From JBOGIF01 sp050742415 (GTDB lineage: Bacteria > Actinomycetota > Acidimicrobiia > Acidimicrobiales > AC-14), in assembly GCA_050742415.1 (NCBI GenBank), contig JBOGIF010000146.1, forward strand, positions 1 to 28,563: a stretch of 28,563 nt of DNA, given 5' to 3'. The notes beneath the pieces were generated by a model. That model ran no database searches. It was given only the letters and a program-made list of their open reading frames with translations, and was not told the DNA's origin. Positions within the stretch are counted from its first letter, which is position 1. Every line of letters starts with the position of its first letter. Below are positions 6,363 to 14,349 of this stretch, piece by piece. The position numbers and the translations under genes are program-made.

Positions 6363-8183
6363 GTGAGCGACCTGGCCTCGGTGGTGATGGCCTTGACAGC
6401 CGCGATCGGAGCGTGGTCGGGCCACCCGCTACCTCTCCTCCCCGCTGCCGCTCTCGTGGCTCTCGGCCTGGCCCGACGCCAGCCGTTTCTATTGGTGTTG
6501 GGCGTGGGCCTGGCCGCCTCCGGTCTGTCCGCCCGTTCCGAGGCCGGCCTGCACCCTCCGGTGGTCGGCCCGTTCGCGGGCGTGGCCACCCTCGTGACCG
6601 ATCCCGCTGAGGTGAACGGAGCGGTGCGGGTCGACCTGAGGTTCGGTGGCAAGCGGGTGGAGGCCTGGGCGCGAGGCGTGGGCGCCGGGCGGCTGTCGGC
6701 GCGCTCGGCAGGGGAGCAGATCGCGGTGAAGGGCACCGTGCGACGCGTCCCCCCGGAGGCTCGGCGTTGGCTCGACGCCCGCCACGTTGCCGGCCGCATG
6801 ACTGTCGACGACGTTGGTGCTTGGGGGTGGGGGAGCCCGGCCAGTCGGGTGGCCAACTCGGTGCGTCGGACCTTGGCGGTCGGAGCCGAGTCGATGTCTC
6901 CCGAGCGTCGGGCCCTGTTCAGCGGGTTCGTGCTGGGTGATGACCGCGACCAGCCCCCGGAGGTCAAAGACGACTTCCGGGCTGCCGGCCTCACTCATCT
7001 ATTGGCCGTGTCCGGGCAAAACGTCGCTTTTGTGCTCGCTCTGTTCGTGCCCGTTCTGCGCCGGCTCGGGCTCGGCGGCCGGCTGATGGCAGGGGTGGGC
7101 CTGCTGCTGCTCTTCGGGCTTGTCACGCGCTGGGAGCCGTCGGTGCTGCGGGCGGTCGCCATGGCCGCCCTGGCCATGCTGGCGGCCACGCTCGGGCGGC
7201 CGGTGGCGAGCATCCGGATTCTGGCGCTGGCTGTCACCGGCCTGCTCCTGGTCGACCCGATGCTCGTGCGGTCGGTCGGCTTCGCCCTCTCTGTCGGCGC
7301 CTGCGCGGGCATAGCCCTTCTGGCCGAGCCGATCGCCGCCCGCCTGCCCGGCCCCCGGTCGATCGCCGCCGTTGTAGGCGTGACCCTGGCCGCCCAGGTG
7401 GGAGTCGCGCCCGTCCTCGTGCCGGTGTTCGGTGGCCTGCCGGTGGCGTCGGTACCCGCCAACTTGCTGGCTGTTCCGATGGCCGGGCCGCTCATGATGT
7501 GGGGCCTAGGGGCCGGTCTGGTAGCCGGGCTGGCCGGCGATCCGCTTGCCCGGTTGGCCCACCTGCCGACCGGGATGGCCGTCGCGTGGGAGGCGGGCGT
7601 GGCCAGATGGGGGGCAGCACTGCCGTTGGGACAGCTCGGCCGGTGGCACCTGGGCGCGCTCGGGGGGCTGGTTGTCGTGGGCATGGTGGCCCGGCGCCGG
7701 CGGAACCGACAGAGCGATCGGGAGCGGCCGGGCCGGCCGTGCCAAGCCCGCCTCGGGACCGCCGTGTTGACGGTAGGGGCACTCGCCGTCGTGTTGGCGC
7801 CGGCGGTGCAGCTCGCTGAGGGCGCCCCGCTCGACGGCAGGCCGGTGTCGGCTGGCGCCCGGTTGTGGCGCGAGGGTGCCGCCACCGTGCTGGTCGTCGA
7901 CGGCGGGTTGACCACCCCGGCCACGCTGCTGTCGGGGTTACGGGCCGCCGGTGTCCGTCGCCTCGATGTGGTCGTGGCCACCCGTGCCAGCCGGGCCGTC
8001 GCCACCTCCCTCGGCCCGGTCCTACGCAGGTTCCCCGCCCGCTTGGTGCTGGCACCGTCGGGCGACGACCTCACTGGTGCGGTGGTCCCGCTCCCGGGCA
8101 GCCTCACCCGGGTCGGCCGCCTGTCGGTGGAGACGGGCCAGGTCCAGCCGCGACTGGAGGTCCGCGTCATCGCCGACCACTGA
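6363..8183 (+). CDS. comEC: ComEC/Rec2 family DNA uptake channel, C-terminal domain degenerate
   Basis: This polytopic membrane protein of 606 residues has N-terminal helices, a soluble OB-like DUF4131 region (about 65-150), and the Competence domain starting near GLTHLLAVSGQN (209-220) with many helices to about residue 440. The family conducts single-stranded DNA into the cytosol. Canonical ComEC ends in a metallo-beta-lactamase-like nuclease domain with an HxHxDH motif. Here the matching region keeps the fold-like strings TVLVVDGG and GVRRLDVVVAT, but reads TRASRAVA (540-547) where the metal ligands should be, and the protein is shorter than the ~750-800 usual. The channel is probably intact, with nuclease activity lost or supplied elsewhere. 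comEA lies directly upstream. Start is GTG 6363. Confidence 0.92.
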   Translation: MSDLASVVMALTAAIGAWSGHPLPLLPAAALVALGLARRQPFLLVLGVGLAASGLSARSEAGLHPPVVGPFAGVATLVTDPAEVNGAVRVDLRFGGKRVEAWARGVGAGRLSARSAGEQIAVKGTVRRVPPEARRWLDARHVAGRMTVDDVGAWGWGSPASRVANSVRRTLAVGAESMSPERRALFSGFVLGDDRDQPPEVKDDFRAAGLTHLLAVSGQNVAFVLALFVPVLRRLGLGGRLMAGVGLLLLFGLVTRWEPSVLRAVAMAALAMLAATLGRPVASIRILALAVTGLLLVDPMLVRSVGFALSVGACAGIALLAEPIAARLPGPRSIAAVVGVTLAAQVGVAPVLVPVFGGLPVASVPANLLAVPMAGPLMMWGLGAGLVAGLAGDPLARLAHLPTGMAVAWEAGVARWGAALPLGQLGRWHLGALGGLVVVGMVARRRRNRQSDRERPGRPCQARLGTAVLTVGALAVVLAPAVQLAEGAPLDGRPVSAGARLWREGAATVLVVDGGLTTPATLLSGLRAAGVRRLDVVVATRASRAVATSLGPVLRRFPARLVLAPSGDDLTGAVVPLPGSLTRVGRLSVETGQVQPRLEVRVIADH

Positions 8184-8206
8184 GCGACCGACCACTCGGC
8201 TCCCAC

Positions 8207-8212
8207 TACCGT
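8207..8212 (+). promoter_or_regulatory. Putative -10 element of the folP2-like gene
   Basis: TACCGT ends 7 nt before the ATG at 8220, the spacing expected for a leaderless or near-leaderless transcript. No Shine-Dalgarno sequence is visible in the 36-bp gap after comEC. Confidence 0.35.
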
Positions 8213-8219
8213 CCACCCG

Positions 8220-9080
8220 ATGCTCCTGGTCCTCGGCTCCCGGCGGTACGACTTGAGCACCCGAGCCCTGGTCATGGGCATCCTCAACCGCACGCCGGAC
8301 TCCTTCTTCGACCAGGGCGACCACTGGCAATTCGACGAGTTCCTGGCCCGGGCCGAGCGGCTGGTGGCCGAGGGGGCCGGCATCCTCGACGTCGGGGGGG
8401 TCAAGGCCGGGCCGGGACCCGAGGTCGGCGAGGCCGAGGAGCTCGACCGGGTGGTGCCCGCCGTGGAGGCGCTCGCCGCCCGCTTCGACGTGCCGCTGTC
8501 GGTGGACACGTGGAGGGCTTCGGTCGCGGCGGCTTCGTTCGGCGCCGGGGCGGTGATGGGCAACGACATCAGCGGCTTCGCCGACCCCGGCTACCTGGAG
8601 GCCGCGGCCAGCGCCGGGGCAACGGTGGTCGCCACCCACATCCGCTTGGCCCCGCGGGTGCCCGACCCCGAGCCCCGCTACGACGACGTGGTCGCCGAGG
8701 TGAGGGCGTTCCTGGCGGAGCGGGCGAGGTGGGCGGAGAAGGCGGGTGTCGGGCCGGGTCGTATCGTGATCGACGCCGGGCTGGACTTCGGCAAGACCGC
8801 CGAGCAGTCGCTCACCCTGCTGCGCCAATCGCGGCGGCTGGCCGAGCTCGGCTACCCCCTTCTGCTGTCGGCGTCGAACAAGACGTTCCTCGGCCGCACG
8901 CTCGACCTCGAGGTCGGCCAACGGAGGGACGCATCCCTGGCCGCTGCTGCCATAGGGATGGCCGGAGGCGCCCGGGTCGTCCGGGCCCACGACGTGGCGG
9001 GGACGCGCAGAATCTGCTCGGCCCTGGCCGCGGTGTTGGAGGCCGACAGGGAGACTGGGCGGGTGAGCGATGGCGGCTGA
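8220..9080 (+). CDS. folP2: Dihydropteroate synthase-like protein, FolP2 type
   Basis: The 286-residue TIM-barrel protein aligns with dihydropteroate synthases: MGILNRTPDSFF (19-30), DVGG (57-60), SVDTW (94-98), GND (114-116), IDAGLDFGKT (184-192), SASNK (217-221) and a final RAHDV (255-259). Ordinary DHPS has DVGGESTRPG, but here the loop reads DVGGVKAGPG, the variant I know from mycobacterial FolP2. The RG-P motif near residue 141 is replaced by HIRLAPRVP. FolP2 proteins are paralogues whose synthase activity has been questioned, so a role in folate synthesis is not assured. The 3' end overlaps holA by 11 bp, so the two are translationally coupled. Confidence 0.85.
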   Translation: MLLVLGSRRYDLSTRALVMGILNRTPDSFFDQGDHWQFDEFLARAERLVAEGAGILDVGGVKAGPGPEVGEAEELDRVVPAVEALAARFDVPLSVDTWRASVAAASFGAGAVMGNDISGFADPGYLEAAASAGATVVATHIRLAPRVPDPEPRYDDVVAEVRAFLAERARWAEKAGVGPGRIVIDAGLDFGKTAEQSLTLLRQSRRLAELGYPLLLSASNKTFLGRTLDLEVGQRRDASLAAAAIGMAGGARVVRAHDVAGTRRICSALAAVLEADRETGRVSDGG

Positions 9081-10065
9081 CCGCTTCCCCGTCTACCTGG
9101 TGAAGGGCGACGACTCGTCACTCGTGGCCGAGGGAGTGCGCACCCTGGTGGCTGACCTCATCGGCGAAGCCGATCACAGCCTGGTCGTCGAGGACCTGGT
9201 GGGCGACCAGTACGACGTGAGGGCCGTGGTCGACGCGGCCCAGACACCGCCACTCTTCGGCGACCGGCGTGTGGTGGTTGCCCGCGACCTCGGACGGTTC
9301 CTGACTGCCGACGTGGCGCCGTTGGTCGCGTACCTGGCCGACCCCCTCTCAAGCACGAGCCTGGTGCTCGTGAGCGGCGGCGGACAGCTGTCGCGACCTC
9401 TGGTGGACGCCGTCCGCAAGGCGGGCCACATCGTCGCCGCCGCCGCCCCGCCCCGGCGGGACCGGTCGACGTGGCTGGCGGCGCGCCTCAAGCAGGCTCC
9501 CGTACACCTCGACGCCCGGGCGGCGGCGGTCGTGGCCGAGCACCTGGGTGACGACCTCGGACGGCTGGGGGCGCTGTGCGACATGCTGGCCGCCGCCTAC
9601 GGGCAGGGAGCGCGGGTGGGGGTGGACGAGCTGGGCCCCTTCCTGGGCCGGGCTGGAGCGGTGGCGCCGTGGGACCTCACCGACGCCATCGACAAGGGTG
9701 ACGCCGCCACTGCCCTGACCGTCCTGCACCGCCTGCTCGGAGCCGGGGGCCGGCACCCGCTCGTGATCACCGCCACGCTGCACACCCATTTCGCCCGCAT
9801 GCTGCGCCTGGACGGGGCCGACATCGTCGACGAGGCCCAGGCCGCCACCGTCCTCGGCCTAACCGGTTCGACCTTCCCGGCGAAGAAGGCACTGACCCAG
9901 GCCCGAAAGCTGGGCTCCGGCTCCGTGGCCCGCGCCATCGTGCTGCTGGCCGAGGCGGACCTGGCCCTCAAGGGTGCGGTGGAGTGGCCGGGGGAGCTGG
10001 TGCTCGAGGTGCTGGTGGCCCGCCTGTGCCGGTTGGCGCCGACGACGCGGCGGCCGGCGCGCTGA
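9070..10065 (+). CDS. holA: DNA polymerase III subunit delta
   Basis: The 331-residue protein begins PVYLVKGDDSSLVAEGVRTLV, the modified P-loop start of HolA delta subunits. It continues with VVDAAQTPPLFGDRRVVVARDLGRF and the delta-type region LGRLGALCDMLAAA. It ends in the C-terminal helical collar domain (PWDLTDAIDKGDAATALTVLHRLL, then ALKGAVEWPGELVLEVLVARLC). Delta is part of the clamp loader and opens the beta clamp. The start ATG 9070 overlaps the folP2-like gene by 11 bp. It sits beside rpsT in the conserved comEC-holA-rpsT order and converges with it, with 7 bp between the stops. Confidence 0.93.
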   Translation: MAADRFPVYLVKGDDSSLVAEGVRTLVADLIGEADHSLVVEDLVGDQYDVRAVVDAAQTPPLFGDRRVVVARDLGRFLTADVAPLVAYLADPLSSTSLVLVSGGGQLSRPLVDAVRKAGHIVAAAAPPRRDRSTWLAARLKQAPVHLDARAAAVVAEHLGDDLGRLGALCDMLAAAYGQGARVGVDELGPFLGRAGAVAPWDLTDAIDKGDAATALTVLHRLLGAGGRHPLVITATLHTHFARMLRLDGADIVDEAQAATVLGLTGSTFPAKKALTQARKLGSGSVARAIVLLAEADLALKGAVEWPGELVLEVLVARLCRLAPTTRRPAR

Positions 10066-10072
10066 GGGCTGA

Positions 10073-10342
10073 CTAGGCCTTCGAGGTGACCTTGGAGATG
10101 CGCTTGGCCAGCCTGGACTTGCGGTTGGCGGCCTGGTTCTTGTGGATGATGCCCTTGGCCGCCGCCTTGTCCAGACGCTTCATCGCCGTGCGGAGGGCCT
10201 CTACGCCGTTCTCGGCCCCGTCCTCGGCGGCACGCACTGCCGATTTGATGCGAGTCTTGACCTCGGACTGCACCGCCTTGTTGCGGACGCGGCGGCGCTC
10301 GTTCTGGAGGTTGCGCTTGATCTGGCTCTTTATGTTCGCCAT
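10073..10342 (-). CDS. rpsT: 30S ribosomal protein S20
   Basis: The 89-residue product MANIKSQIKRNLQNERRRVR... has the basic helical composition and the KSQIKR, RNKAVQSEVKTRIK, IHKNQAANRKSRLAK motifs of S20. S20 binds 16S rRNA early in small subunit assembly. I set the start at ATG 10342 because it gives the exact family N-terminus; the frame stays open further upstream, but that extension is antisense to the neighbour and unlike S20. GGGGGT lies just upstream as a ribosome binding site. It is divergent from the WapI-like gene with 21 bp between the proposed starts. Confidence 0.97.
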   Translation of the reverse strand: MANIKSQIKRNLQNERRRVRNKAVQSEVKTRIKSAVRAAEDGAENGVEALRTAMKRLDKAAAKGIIHKNQAANRKSRLAKRISKVTSKA

Positions 10343-10363
10343 AAGACCCCCGAGGCTACCAGC

Positions 10364-10831
10364 GTGCTCCTGACCGGCCGCGAGGGCCACGAGCTGGAGC
10401 TCCACGTCGTCGGCTACCAGTTCCCCGAAGACGCCACCGACCCTTGGGACTCCAACTGGCTGTTGGTGTCGGTGCGGGTGGCGTCGCCGGAAGGGACGTG
10501 GGATGTGGTCGACCCCTGCCTGACCACCTGGGAGGGCAAGCACCTGATGGCGTGGCTCGTGAACGCCGCGGCCCGCGACCCGGCGGCGGCGCCGATGACC
10601 TTCGTGGAGCCCAATCTCACCTTTACGGCTCGGGCGAAGCCGCGTTCGCCCAAGCGGGTCCTGCTACGGGCGTGCTTCGCCCTGGAGCTGCGGCCGCCCT
10701 GGGCCGGGGCCAGCGGGCACGACGTCTGTGTCGACCTCGACGTGGAGCGGGCGGACCTGGCCCGGGCGGCGGCGTCGCTGCTCGGGGAGCTGCTGGCGTT
10801 CCCCCAGAGGGGAGAGGACCCGACCCTCTGA
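10364..10831 (+). CDS. WapI family immunity-like protein (orphan)
   Basis: The 155-residue product reads GHELELHVVGYQFPEDATDPWDSNWLLV near its start. Later it has TWDVVDPCLTTWEGKHLMAWL, MTFVEPNLTF, FALELRPPWA and a terminal LLGELLAFPQRG. This ordered set (GYQFP, NWL, DP-L-T-E, EPNL-F, PPW, FP-R) is what I recall for the WapI immunity family, which protects against WapA-type contact toxins in Bacillus. No toxin gene is present here, so its present role is unknown. The start GTG 10364 is inferred because the longer open frame would run antisense through rpsT. It lies between rpsT and lepA, 36 bp before lepA, and probably shares its transcript. Confidence 0.72.
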   Translation: MLLTGREGHELELHVVGYQFPEDATDPWDSNWLLVSVRVASPEGTWDVVDPCLTTWEGKHLMAWLVNAAARDPAAAPMTFVEPNLTFTARAKPRSPKRVLLRACFALELRPPWAGASGHDVCVDLDVERADLARAAASLLGELLAFPQRGEDPTL

Positions 10832-10867
10832 CGAGCTGAGGTCGAGGAGCGGCGACAATGGGCGGCA

Positions 10868-12655
10868 GTGATCCCCCGAGAGCGCACGCGCAACCTGTCG
10901 ATCATCAGCCACATCGACCACGGAAAGACCACGCTCTCGGACCGGATCCTGGAGCTCACCGGCGCTGTCGACCCCCGTGACATGCGGGCCCAGTACCTCG
11001 ACTCCATGGACCTCGAGCGCGAGCGCGGCATCACCATCAAGGCCCAGAACGTGCGCCTGGCCTGGAAGGGCCACACCCTCCACCTGATCGACACCCCGGG
11101 CCACGTCGACTTCGGCTACGAGGTATCGCGGTCGCTGGCCGCGTGCGAGGGCGCCATCCTGCTCGTCGACGCCACGCAGGGCATCGAGGCCCAGACGCTC
11201 GCTACCTGCTACCAGGCCATCGAGGCCAACCTCGAGATCGTGGCAGCCGTCAACAAGGTCGACCTGCCCGTGGCCGATGCCGACCGGGTGTGCGAGGAGA
11301 TCGAGACGATCCTCGGCATCAGCGCCGACACCATCCTGCGGATCAGCGCCAAGACCGGCCAGGGCGTCGCCGAGCTGCTCGACGCCGCCGTCGAGCGCAT
11401 CCCGGCTCCCACCGGTGACCCCGACGCTCCCCTCCAGGCCCTGATCTTCGACTCGCTCTACGACCAGTACCGCGGCGTCATCAGCGCGGTACGCGTGATG
11501 AACGGCGTGCTGCGAACCGGCGCCAAGCTGCGCTTCATGCAGGCCGGCGCCGTCCACGAGGCCGACGAGGTGGGGGTGCGCAGCCCCTTGCTGGTACCCG
11601 TGGCCGAGCTCGGGCCCGGCGAGGTGGGCTATCTGGTGGCCGGGGTCAAGGACGTGGCCGAGGCCCGCTCGGGCGAGACGGTGACCGATTTCGTCCACCC
11701 GGCGGCCGAGCCCCTGGTGGGCTACCGCGACCCCAAGCCGATGGTGTTCTGCGGCCTCTATCCCGTCGACGGCGACGACTACTCGGGCCTGCGGGACGCC
11801 CTGGAGAAGCTCCGCCTGAACGACTCGTCATTCACCTACGAGCCCGAGACCTCGGGCGTCCTCGGCTTTGGCTTCCGGTGCGGCTTCCTCGGGCTGTTGC
11901 ACATGGAGATCGTGCGGGAGCGCCTGGAGCGCGAGTTCGGCCTGAGCCTCATCGCCACCGTCCCGTCGGTGGCGTACCTGGCCCACATGGTCGACGGCGA
12001 GGTGGTGGAGGTGGACAACCCCTCGGACATGCCTCCGCCCAACAAGGTGACGGGCATCGAGGAGCCCTTCCTCACCGTCACGGTCCTGCTGCCGGCCGAC
12101 TACACGGGCACCGTCATGGACCTTTGCCAGGGTCGGCGGGGCGCGATGCACAAGATGGAGTACCTCTCGCCGGAGCGCCTGGAGCTGGTGTACCGCCTCC
12201 CGCTGGCCGAGGTGATCATCGACTTCTTCGACCAGCTCAAGAGCCGCACCAAGGGCTACGCCAGCCTCGACTACGAACCCGCCGGCTACGAGCAGAGCGA
12301 CCTGGTGAAGGTCGACCTGCTGCTGAACGGCCAGCCGGCCGACGCCTTCAGCACGATCCTGCACCGGTCCCGCTCCGAGGAATACGGCCGGCGCATGACC
12401 GAGAAGCTGCGGGAGCTCATTCCTCGCCAGCAGTACGACGTGCCCATCCAGGCCGCCATCGGGGGACGCATCATTGCCCGCACGACAGTGAAGGCCGTCC
12501 GCAAGGACGTGATCGCCAAGTGCTACGGCGGTGACATCACGCGCAAGCACAAGCTGCTCGACAAGCAGAAGGAAGGCAAGAAGCGGATGAAGAACATCGG
12601 CCGGGTGGAGGTGCCCCAGGAGGCGTTCATCTCCGCCCTGCGGCTGGACGAGTAG
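10868..12655 (+). CDS. lepA: Elongation factor 4 (LepA)
   Basis: This translational GTPase of 595 residues has G1 SHIDHGKTT (14-22), G2 ERGIT, G3 DTPGHVDF (75-82) and G4 NKVD (129-132), followed by an EF-G-like domain II. The LepA-specific C-terminal domain ends KHKLLDKQKEGKKRMKNIGRVEVPQEAFI. LepA/EF4 acts on stalled or mistranslocated ribosomes and in 30S biogenesis. Length equals the usual ~600. Start GTG 10868 gives the normal short N-terminus (RNLSIISHIDH). GACAAT at 10854-10859 is a weak -10 candidate 8 nt upstream of the start. The 3' end overlaps the end of bioD on the other strand by 29 bp. Confidence 0.97.
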   Translation: MIPRERTRNLSIISHIDHGKTTLSDRILELTGAVDPRDMRAQYLDSMDLERERGITIKAQNVRLAWKGHTLHLIDTPGHVDFGYEVSRSLAACEGAILLVDATQGIEAQTLATCYQAIEANLEIVAAVNKVDLPVADADRVCEEIETILGISADTILRISAKTGQGVAELLDAAVERIPAPTGDPDAPLQALIFDSLYDQYRGVISAVRVMNGVLRTGAKLRFMQAGAVHEADEVGVRSPLLVPVAELGPGEVGYLVAGVKDVAEARSGETVTDFVHPAAEPLVGYRDPKPMVFCGLYPVDGDDYSGLRDALEKLRLNDSSFTYEPETSGVLGFGFRCGFLGLLHMEIVRERLEREFGLSLIATVPSVAYLAHMVDGEVVEVDNPSDMPPPNKVTGIEEPFLTVTVLLPADYTGTVMDLCQGRRGAMHKMEYLSPERLELVYRLPLAEVIIDFFDQLKSRTKGYASLDYEPAGYEQSDLVKVDLLLNGQPADAFSTILHRSRSEEYGRRMTEKLRELIPRQQYDVPIQAAIGGRIIARTTVKAVRKDVIAKCYGGDITRKHKLLDKQKEGKKRMKNIGRVEVPQEAFISALRLDE

Positions 12656-13295
12656 CCGCCACCCAGGCGGCCAGCGTTGCCCCCTCAATGGTGAGCCGGT
12701 AGCCGTCTCCCTCGAGCCACGACCGGTTGGCGTGATGGATGGTGTTGTCGGCGTCGAAGCGGTTGAGGTGGACGACGAGCGGCGACCCGGCCAAGGCGGC
12801 GGCGGCCAGGCGGACGGCGTTGACCGCGCCTAGGCCAGCGTCGGCCACCAGGACCAAGAGGTCCGGTGCGAGCGCATTCGCCAGGGCGGCGCTGTCGCCG
12901 TCGGACGCGAGCGGTGAGCGGGGACCGCCGACGGTCTCGACCAGGCCGACGTCGACGCCGGCCGGCCAGGTGATCTCACCGTGCAGGTCCGCCACCGTGA
13001 ACGGGGGCCTACCGAGGGCCTCGGCGGCCATGGGCGGCGCCATCGCCACCTCGTACCACCGGTGCCGAGGGCACACTTCGGCGGGGTCCTCGCCTGTGCT
13101 TGCAGCCAGGGCGTGGGCATCGGTGGCCGTGCCGCCTTCGTCGGCGGGGTCGAACGACTGGACCGGCTTGCGGGCGGCCACGCCCATGCAGCGGCTCCTG
13201 AGCCGAGAGGCCAGGTCGGCGGTGACCCACGTCTTGCCCACCTCCGTCGCCGTGCCGAGCACGACGACGAGTACCTCAGGCCGCGAGGCCGGCAA
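12627..13295 (-). CDS. bioD: ATP-dependent dethiobiotin synthetase
   Basis: BioD closes the ureido ring of 7,8-diaminopelargonate with CO2 and ATP. The 222-residue protein has the P-loop GTATEVGKT (14-22), then ARKPVQSF for the substrate lysine region, LVETVGGPRSPL corresponding to the family VEGAGG loop, and LVVHLNRFD near the nucleotide base site. The GAGG string is altered to TVGG. It is the last gene of a bioA-bioF-bioD operon, overlapping bioF by 20 bp. Its final codons run antisense to the end of lepA, leaving no room for a private terminator. Confidence 0.88.
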   Translation of the reverse strand: MPASRPEVLVVVLGTATEVGKTWVTADLASRLRSRCMGVAARKPVQSFDPADEGGTATDAHALAASTGEDPAEVCPRHRWYEVAMAPPMAAEALGRPPFTVADLHGEITWPAGVDVGLVETVGGPRSPLASDGDSAALANALAPDLLVLVADAGLGAVNAVRLAAAALAGSPLVVHLNRFDADNTIHHANRSWLEGDGYRLTIEGATLAAWVAATRPAAGRR

Positions 13296-14349
13296 GGGCG
13301 TCGAGGAGCAGGTCGAGGTCGGCGTCGGTGTGGGTGGCCGACACCGAGATGCGCAGGCGCGACGTACCCGGCGGCACGCTTGGTGGCCGGATCGCAGGCA
13401 CGAGCAGGCCCATTGCCCGGAGGCGGGACGACGCCGCGATCGCGGCGCCCTCGTCGCCGACGATGACCGGAACTATCGGCGACCCGTGGCCGGGGGAGAC
13501 GCGAGCGACGTTGGCGGCCAGCCGTTCAGCAAGCGTGGTGCCTTCGGGCGCGCGCAGGACGCCCAACGCAGCGAGGGCGGCGGCAGCGTCGGCCGGTGTC
13601 GGAGCGGTGGTGAACACGAAGGGCCGGGCCCGGTTCACGAGCAGTTCCACCAGCGCCCGGCTCCCGGCCACGAAGCCACCCAGCGAACCCAGGAACTTCG
13701 AGAGGGTCCCGACCCGGAGGTGCTCGACGCCGACCAGATCGGGATGGGGCCCGAGCACGGCGTGGGCCTCATCGAGCACGAGAAGGGCGCGGTGCCGGCG
13801 GCACAAGCCGGCCAGCTCGTCAACGGGTGCCAGGTCGCCGTCCATCGAGAACACCGTCTCGGTTACCAGCAGCCGACGCTCCTCGCCGGCGCCCGCCAGC
13901 AGGGATTCGGCGTGGGCCACGTCGCCGTGCCGGTACACGTCGATCGGGGCACGGGCCAGGCGACAGGCGTCGATGATCGAAGCGTGGTTGCGCTCGTCGC
14001 TGACGATCCGGGAACCAGCGGCGCCCAACGTGGCCAGGGCCCCGAGGTTGGCGGCGTAGCCCGTCGGGAAGAGCAGGGCGCCCTCTGTGCCCTTCCACTC
14101 GGCCAAGGCGGCCTCCAACTCGGCGTGCGGCGGCAGGGAGCCGTCGACGAGCCGGGCCGACCCCGAGCCCGCCCCCCACCGGTCGAGCGCGGCGTGGGCG
14201 GCGGCGATGACCGACGGGTGCGCCGACAGGCCGAGGTAGTCGTTCGACGCGAAGGAGACGAGCCCGTTATCGCCGGGGTCGGGCCGCGTGCGCCAGCGGC
14301 CGGCCGACTCGATGGCCCGGCGCTCGCTGGTGGCCCAGTCAGCCCACAT
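13276..14349 (-). CDS. bioF: 8-amino-7-oxononanoate synthase
   Basis: This PLP-dependent alpha-oxoamine synthase condenses pimeloyl thioester with L-alanine in biotin synthesis. The 357 residues include FASNDYLGLSAHP (33-45), GSGSARLVDGS, ERNHASIIDACR, DEAHAVLG (193-200) and the PLP lysine K218 in GTLSKFLGS. The product is slightly shorter than the E. coli enzyme (384), mostly at the N-terminus. It overlaps bioA by 11 bp and bioD by 20 bp, so the three are probably translated as a coupled unit. Confidence 0.93.
   Translation of the reverse strand: MWADWATSERRAIESAGRWRTRPDPGDNGLVSFASNDYLGLSAHPSVIAAAHAALDRWGAGSGSARLVDGSLPPHAELEAALAEWKGTEGALLFPTGYAANLGALATLGAAGSRIVSDERNHASIIDACRLARAPIDVYRHGDVAHAESLLAGAGEERRLLVTETVFSMDGDLAPVDELAGLCRRHRALLVLDEAHAVLGPHPDLVGVEHLRVGTLSKFLGSLGGFVAGSRALVELLVNRARPFVFTTAPTPADAAAALAALGVLRAPEGTTLAERLAANVARVSPGHGSPIVPVIVGDEGAAIAASSRLRAMGLLVPAIRPPSVPPGTSRLRISVSATHTDADLDLLLDALAGLAA

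Noticed and set aside
7865..9103. 412-codon plus-strand frame rich in Arg, Gly and Pro
   Set aside because: Out of frame with comEC and the folP2-like gene, which are well supported; a typical GC-rich shadow.
10142..10363. Longer frame before the WapI-like gene
   Set aside because: It is antisense to rpsT and gives no family-like sequence.
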